Shown: positions 6,760-7,238 of the stretch, one piece after another
Layout: every line of letters starts with the position of its first letter
Numbering within the stretch: the stretch's first letter is position 1
NCBI GenBank assembly: GCA_038231495.1
Contig: JBBRLG010000392.1
Span: 1 to 7,238, forward strand
Source of the DNA: JBBRLG01 sp038231495
GTDB lineage: Bacteria; Planctomycetota; Planctomycetia; Gemmatales; Gemmataceae
DNA: 7,238 bases
Direction of reading: 5' to 3'
The notes under the pieces: generated by a model
Told to the model about the DNA's origin: nothing
The model's input: only the letters and a program-made list of their open reading frames with translations
Database searches by the model: none
Made by a program: the position numbers and the translations under genes

Positions 6760-6945
6760 CGCGACGTAGTGGATGAAGCCGTCCGCGTCCTTGACCCAGT
6801 TCGGCCGCGCGTAGCCGTCGTAGACGGTCGGCGTCGTGTCCGCCGTCCCCGGCCCGTTCTGCGTGGTGGAAACGGTCGGCAAACTGACCGTCGTGGATAG
6901 CACCTGGTTGGTGCCGGTGTCGAATGTATAGCTGGTCGTAGTCGT
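6760..6945 (-). pseudogene. RHS/YD-repeat protein fragment
   Basis: The minus strand reads TTTTSYTFDTGTNQVLSTTV, then TTPTVYDGYARPNWVKDADG and FIHYVA. The YDGYARPNW...DADGFIHY pattern is that of YD repeats in RHS-type proteins, large secreted or surface shells that often carry a toxic C-terminal domain. About 62 residues remain, with no start, no RHS core and no toxin region. At its C-terminal end it meets the IS66 fragment head-on near 6760. At its N-terminal end similarity stops at the Thr run near 6945. The surrounding minus-strand frame stays open on both sides, but the residues there are not RHS-like and partly read the IS66 fragment antisense. The family call is from motif recognition; repeats this short leave some doubt. 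Confidence 0.68.
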
Positions 6946-7238
6946 TTTCCTTGCCCGTCCCCTGATTTTCCCTTGGTTTTCTTCGTTGCCCCTCGGGGCG
7001 ACGGACGCGGAAACGAATTCTTTCGTCCTAAACGTCGGCGGGCCAATGCCTTGGGAAAGTTCGTTTCCGCACCCCCTCGCACACCCCCCCTGCGGAGTTG
7101 ACGACGAACGACACGATCCTTGTGGCAGGCGGTAGGGCCGTTGGCGCGCGGCGGAGCTTCCGAGCCAAGGGCACAAAAGTCTCCAATCGACAAAACGGCG
7201 AACGATTACGAAACGTGAACTCACGCTGCTTTCGATCC
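6946..7238. other. No recognisable gene to the right edge
   Basis: Frames are open here on both strands, but none gives a protein I recognise or has a convincing start. The minus-strand frame beginning at 7224 runs through several unrelated fragments and is a read-through artefact. The first bases (TTGCCCGTCCCCTGATTTTC) resemble the low-complexity GGGGAC/GGGCAAGG-type sequence sometimes seen around dispersed repeats. This is an impression only. A spaced inverted repeat at 7007-7070 is listed separately. Confidence 0.5.
7007..7070. repeat. Spaced inverted repeat, 11-base arms
   Basis: GCGGAAACGAA (7007-7017) and TTCGTTTCCGC (7060-7070) are perfect inverse copies 42 bases apart. Next to the inner sides, TTCTTTCG and GGGAAAG add partial pairing. 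An 11-bp perfect match at this distance is more than expected by chance in 300 bases. It could be a hairpin repeat or a small-element end pair. There is no T-run and no gene beside it, so a terminator role is not supported. Confidence 0.5.

Noticed and set aside
6162..7193. 343-residue minus-strand open frame
   Set aside because: It is out of frame with the RHS motifs, antisense to the IS66 fragment, and Arg/Pro/Ser-rich like a GC-driven shadow.
6106..7224. 372-residue minus-strand open frame
   Set aside because: Only its middle (6760-6945) is RHS-like. The rest reads the IS66 fragment antisense and unassigned sequence, so it is a chance read-through and not a fused protein.

Overview
The window is GC-rich (clearly above 60 % by eye). 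Its proteins look like those of a large-genome planctomycete, probably of the Gemmata/Gemmataceae type. This rests on the style of the NYDKIKVGMT lipoprotein and the very large propeller/TPR protein, on IS630, IS66 and RHS fragments of the type common in that group, and on a hairpin repeat of a familiar planctomycete kind. The assignment comes from recognition and was not computed.

Layout. Bases 1-128 may hold the 3' end of an upstream gene. Bases 180-857 encode a 225-aa predicted lipoprotein with a BamE/SmpA-like N-terminal segment and a lipocalin-like C-terminal half. Bases 955-5094 encode a 1379-aa exported protein with a beta-propeller, a TPR-like helical region and a second beta-propeller. 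The two genes lie on the same strand 97 bases apart and may be co-transcribed. Both would act outside the cytoplasm, plausibly as envelope or scaffold proteins. No enzymatic role is visible.

From about 5100 to the right edge I see no intact gene. This part is a patchwork of broken elements: a 97-base inverted repeat (5196-5292); the C-terminal part of an IS630-family transposase on the minus strand with two in-frame amber stops (5332-5835); a frameshifted PAS-domain fragment on the plus strand (5906-6018); a lone CRISPR-like repeat, possibly followed 74 bases later by a decayed second copy (6027-6137); an IS66-family transposase fragment that has lost a catalytic Asp (6262-6759); an RHS/YD-repeat fragment on the minus strand abutting it (6760-6945); and unassigned sequence with a spaced inverted repeat (7007-7070). 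Long open frames on both strands here are mostly read-through of these pieces.

No new working system can be supported. The points most worth checking are the CRISPR-like relic with no cas genes in view, the PAS remnant that restoring one base would repair, and the dense series of junctions between unrelated gene fragments.
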